Assembly: GCF_004331345.1 (NCBI RefSeq)
Contig: NZ_SJJZ01000005.1
Span: forward strand, 558,001 to 622,000
Reading direction: 5' to 3'
Length of the DNA stretch: 64,000 nt
Origin: Kribbella soli
GTDB taxonomy: Bacteria; Actinomycetota; Actinomycetes; Propionibacteriales; Kribbellaceae
The position numbers were made by a program, and so were the translations under genes. Below, in pieces: positions 62,792-64,000 of this stretch. Every line of letters starts with the position of its first letter. The stretch's first letter is position 1. The notes under the pieces are model-generated. The model ran no database searches. It was not told the origin of the DNA and saw nothing but the letters and a program-made list of their open reading frames with translations.

Positions 62792-63490
62792 TCACCCAGC
62801 AGCAGCGCTCAGGAGCTGCGCGAGTGCTGCGGGTTGGGAGAACATCGGCCAGTGGCCCGTCTTGAGCTCTACCAGCTCCCACGACGGGGACTTGAGCTGC
62901 TCGAGCACGTCGGTCGATGGCGTCGTACCGTCCATCAGGCATTTGAGGTACGTCGTGGGTAGTTCGCCGATCGGCTTGACCAGCTCGGCCGGCTCCGAGA
63001 TCGAGCGCCCCGGATGCGGCGTACCGCGGGAGACGATCAGCTCGATCGCCTCGTCGGTGAGGTCCTGGTCGGCGTAGTCCTCGGCCGTCAGCGGCGGCCA
63101 GTACCCGTCGGACGTCGCCATCTGCTCCCGCACCCACGCCTGCCCTTCCTCGGACCAGCCGTCCACGAACGACTTCCCGTCGGTCGGGATGTTCGAGTCG
63201 ACGTACACCACCCGCCGTAACCGGTCCCCGATCCGCCCCGCCGCCTGCCCGACCGGGATCCCGGAGTAGCTGTGCCCCACGAGTACGACGTCCTGCAGGT
63301 CCTGGGACTCGACCACAGCCACGATGTCGGCGACATGCTGCTGCTGACCCGCATCCACACCCCGCCGCTCAGCCAGCCCACTCAACGTGACCGGGTGAAC
63401 GCCATGCCCCGCACCCCGCAGCGCCCCCGCGACCTCATCCCAGGCCCACGCCCCCAACCAAGCCCCCGGCACCAACACAAAATCCACCAT
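62792..63490 (-). CDS. alpha/beta hydrolase
   Basis: A 232-residue hydrolase: DFVLVPGAWLGAWAWDEVAG gives the oxyanion strand, VVLVGHSYSGIPVGQAAGRI has the nucleophile in GHSYSG, and the catalytic His is in ELKTGHWPMFSQPAAL. This resembles hydroxynitrile-lyase/esterase-type family members. The start is inferred from the GAW motif position. Its divergent partner is a GNAT gene 40 bases away. Substrate unknown. Confidence 0.9.
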   Translation of the reverse strand: MVDFVLVPGAWLGAWAWDEVAGALRGAGHGVHPVTLSGLAERRGVDAGQQQHVADIVAVVESQDLQDVVLVGHSYSGIPVGQAAGRIGDRLRRVVYVDSNIPTDGKSFVDGWSEEGQAWVREQMATSDGYWPPLTAEDYADQDLTDEAIELIVSRGTPHPGRSISEPAELVKPIGELPTTYLKCLMDGTTPSTDVLEQLKSPSWELVELKTGHWPMFSQPAALAQLLSAAAG

Positions 63491-63530
63491 GCCCCGCACC
63501 GTAAACCACCCCACCGACAAACTGAGGACC

Positions 63531-63986
63531 ATGCACATTCGCCAGTACGAAGAGGCAGACCGCTCAGCCGTCCTCGCCCTCGCCCCACGCCTGACCGAAG
63601 GTGTCGCGCCCTGGCGCCCACCCAGCGGCGTGCTCGCAGCCGTCACCGGATGGGTCGCGGACGCGCTCCACCACGCCGGCGAACCCGACCGTTTCGTGTT
63701 TGTCGCCGAGGACGGCGGCGACATCGCAGGCTTCGTCTCTGGCGAGCAACGCGCCCACTGGTCCGGCGACCGGGAGCTGTACGTCGGTGAACTGGTGGTC
63801 TCCCCACAGCACGAGGGCCGTGGCGTCGGCCGCGCGCTGATGGATGCAGTCACCGACCACGCCAGGCAGCAGGGCCTGGTGACGATCACCCTCGACACCG
63901 GCGCCGCCAACACCAACGCCCGTACGTTCTACAGCCACCTCGGCTTCGCGGAGGAGGACGTCAAGCTGACGAAGACGCTCAGCTGA
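63531..63986 (+). CDS. GNAT-family N-acetyltransferase
   Basis: A 151-residue acetyltransferase. The acetyl-CoA loop is VVSPQHEGRGVGRALMDAVT; the following strand reads GLVTITLDTGAANTNARTFY and SHLGFAEEDVKLTK closes the fold. ATG at 63531 with GAGG just upstream. It ends 14 bases before the window edge. Target unknown. Confidence 0.9.
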   Translation: MHIRQYEEADRSAVLALAPRLTEGVAPWRPPSGVLAAVTGWVADALHHAGEPDRFVFVAEDGGDIAGFVSGEQRAHWSGDRELYVGELVVSPQHEGRGVGRALMDAVTDHARQQGLVTITLDTGAANTNARTFYSHLGFAEEDVKLTKTLS

Positions 63987-64000
63987 CCAACGAAGCTGCT

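Overview
The window is one contiguous stretch of chromosome from a high-GC actinobacterium. The evidence is the strong G/C third-position bias, frequent GTG starts, ATGA/GTGA stop-start overlaps, and a classic actinobacterial backbone order: ftsY, amt-glnK-glnD, ffh, rpsP-khpA-rimM-trmD-rplS-lepB-lepB-rnhB-DUF2469-yraN-comM-dprA, xerC-like, M23, rpsB-tsf-pyrH-frr-cdsA, rlmN. The TrmD-GNAT fusion, the DGPF/ECF pair and the family mix suggest Propionibacteriales, perhaps Kribbella-like; this is inference only. I saw no rRNA, tRNA, CRISPR array, prophage or insertion sequence. No gap between genes exceeds 300 bases; the longest (about 8001-8273, 17419-17678, 36489-36725) are described as features.

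Layout. 1-8 kb: an ABC transporter tail, ftsY, a DGPF/ECF42 sigma pair, a regulator-asparaginase operon divergent from a thioredoxin-reductase-like gene, a short ECF sigma with a membrane partner, and a TetR gene. 8-13 kb: the nitrogen operon amt-glnK-glnD behind a GlnR-like site. 12-16 kb: a DUF2332 protein, an arginase-fold enzyme and two unknown genes in an operon. 16-27 kb: ffh, then a run of exported cell-envelope enzymes (two tandem lytic transglycosylases, an amidase, a streptogrisin-like protease and an M23 peptidase), with an amidohydrolase and a two-component system among them. 27-29.3 kb: flotillin/NfeD, then an EACC1 gene followed by a severed caspase start. 29.3-35.5 kb: a sugar ABC cassette with PfkB kinase, DeoR regulator and GH4 glycosidase.

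35.5-45 kb is the ribosome-maturation, secretion and DNA-uptake backbone (S16 to DprA), interrupted between khpA and rimM by a 158-bp imperfect palindrome. 45-51.5 kb carries accessory genes (VOC proteins, a frameshifted DUF2200 gene, an amino-acid permease, a tyrosine recombinase, an Rrf2 regulator with a near-perfect palindromic operator, and an M23 peptidase). 51.5-56 kb is rpsB-tsf-pyrH-frr-cdsA. 56-64 kb mixes conserved genes (rlmN, pdxY, a four-repeat DivIVA-motif protein) with flavin oxidoreductases, a MarR regulator, a C39-type secreted protein, a hydrolase and two GNAT acetyltransferases.

The most unusual items are the orphaned EACC1 plus truncated caspase (28788-29340), the MITE-like palindrome (36553-36710), the TrmD-GNAT fusion, the C-terminal SH3-type module shared by two different wall hydrolases, the four-repeat DivIVA protein, and several well-formed operators tied to specific regulator-target pairs. 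Functions come from reading translated sequence and motifs; no database search was run.
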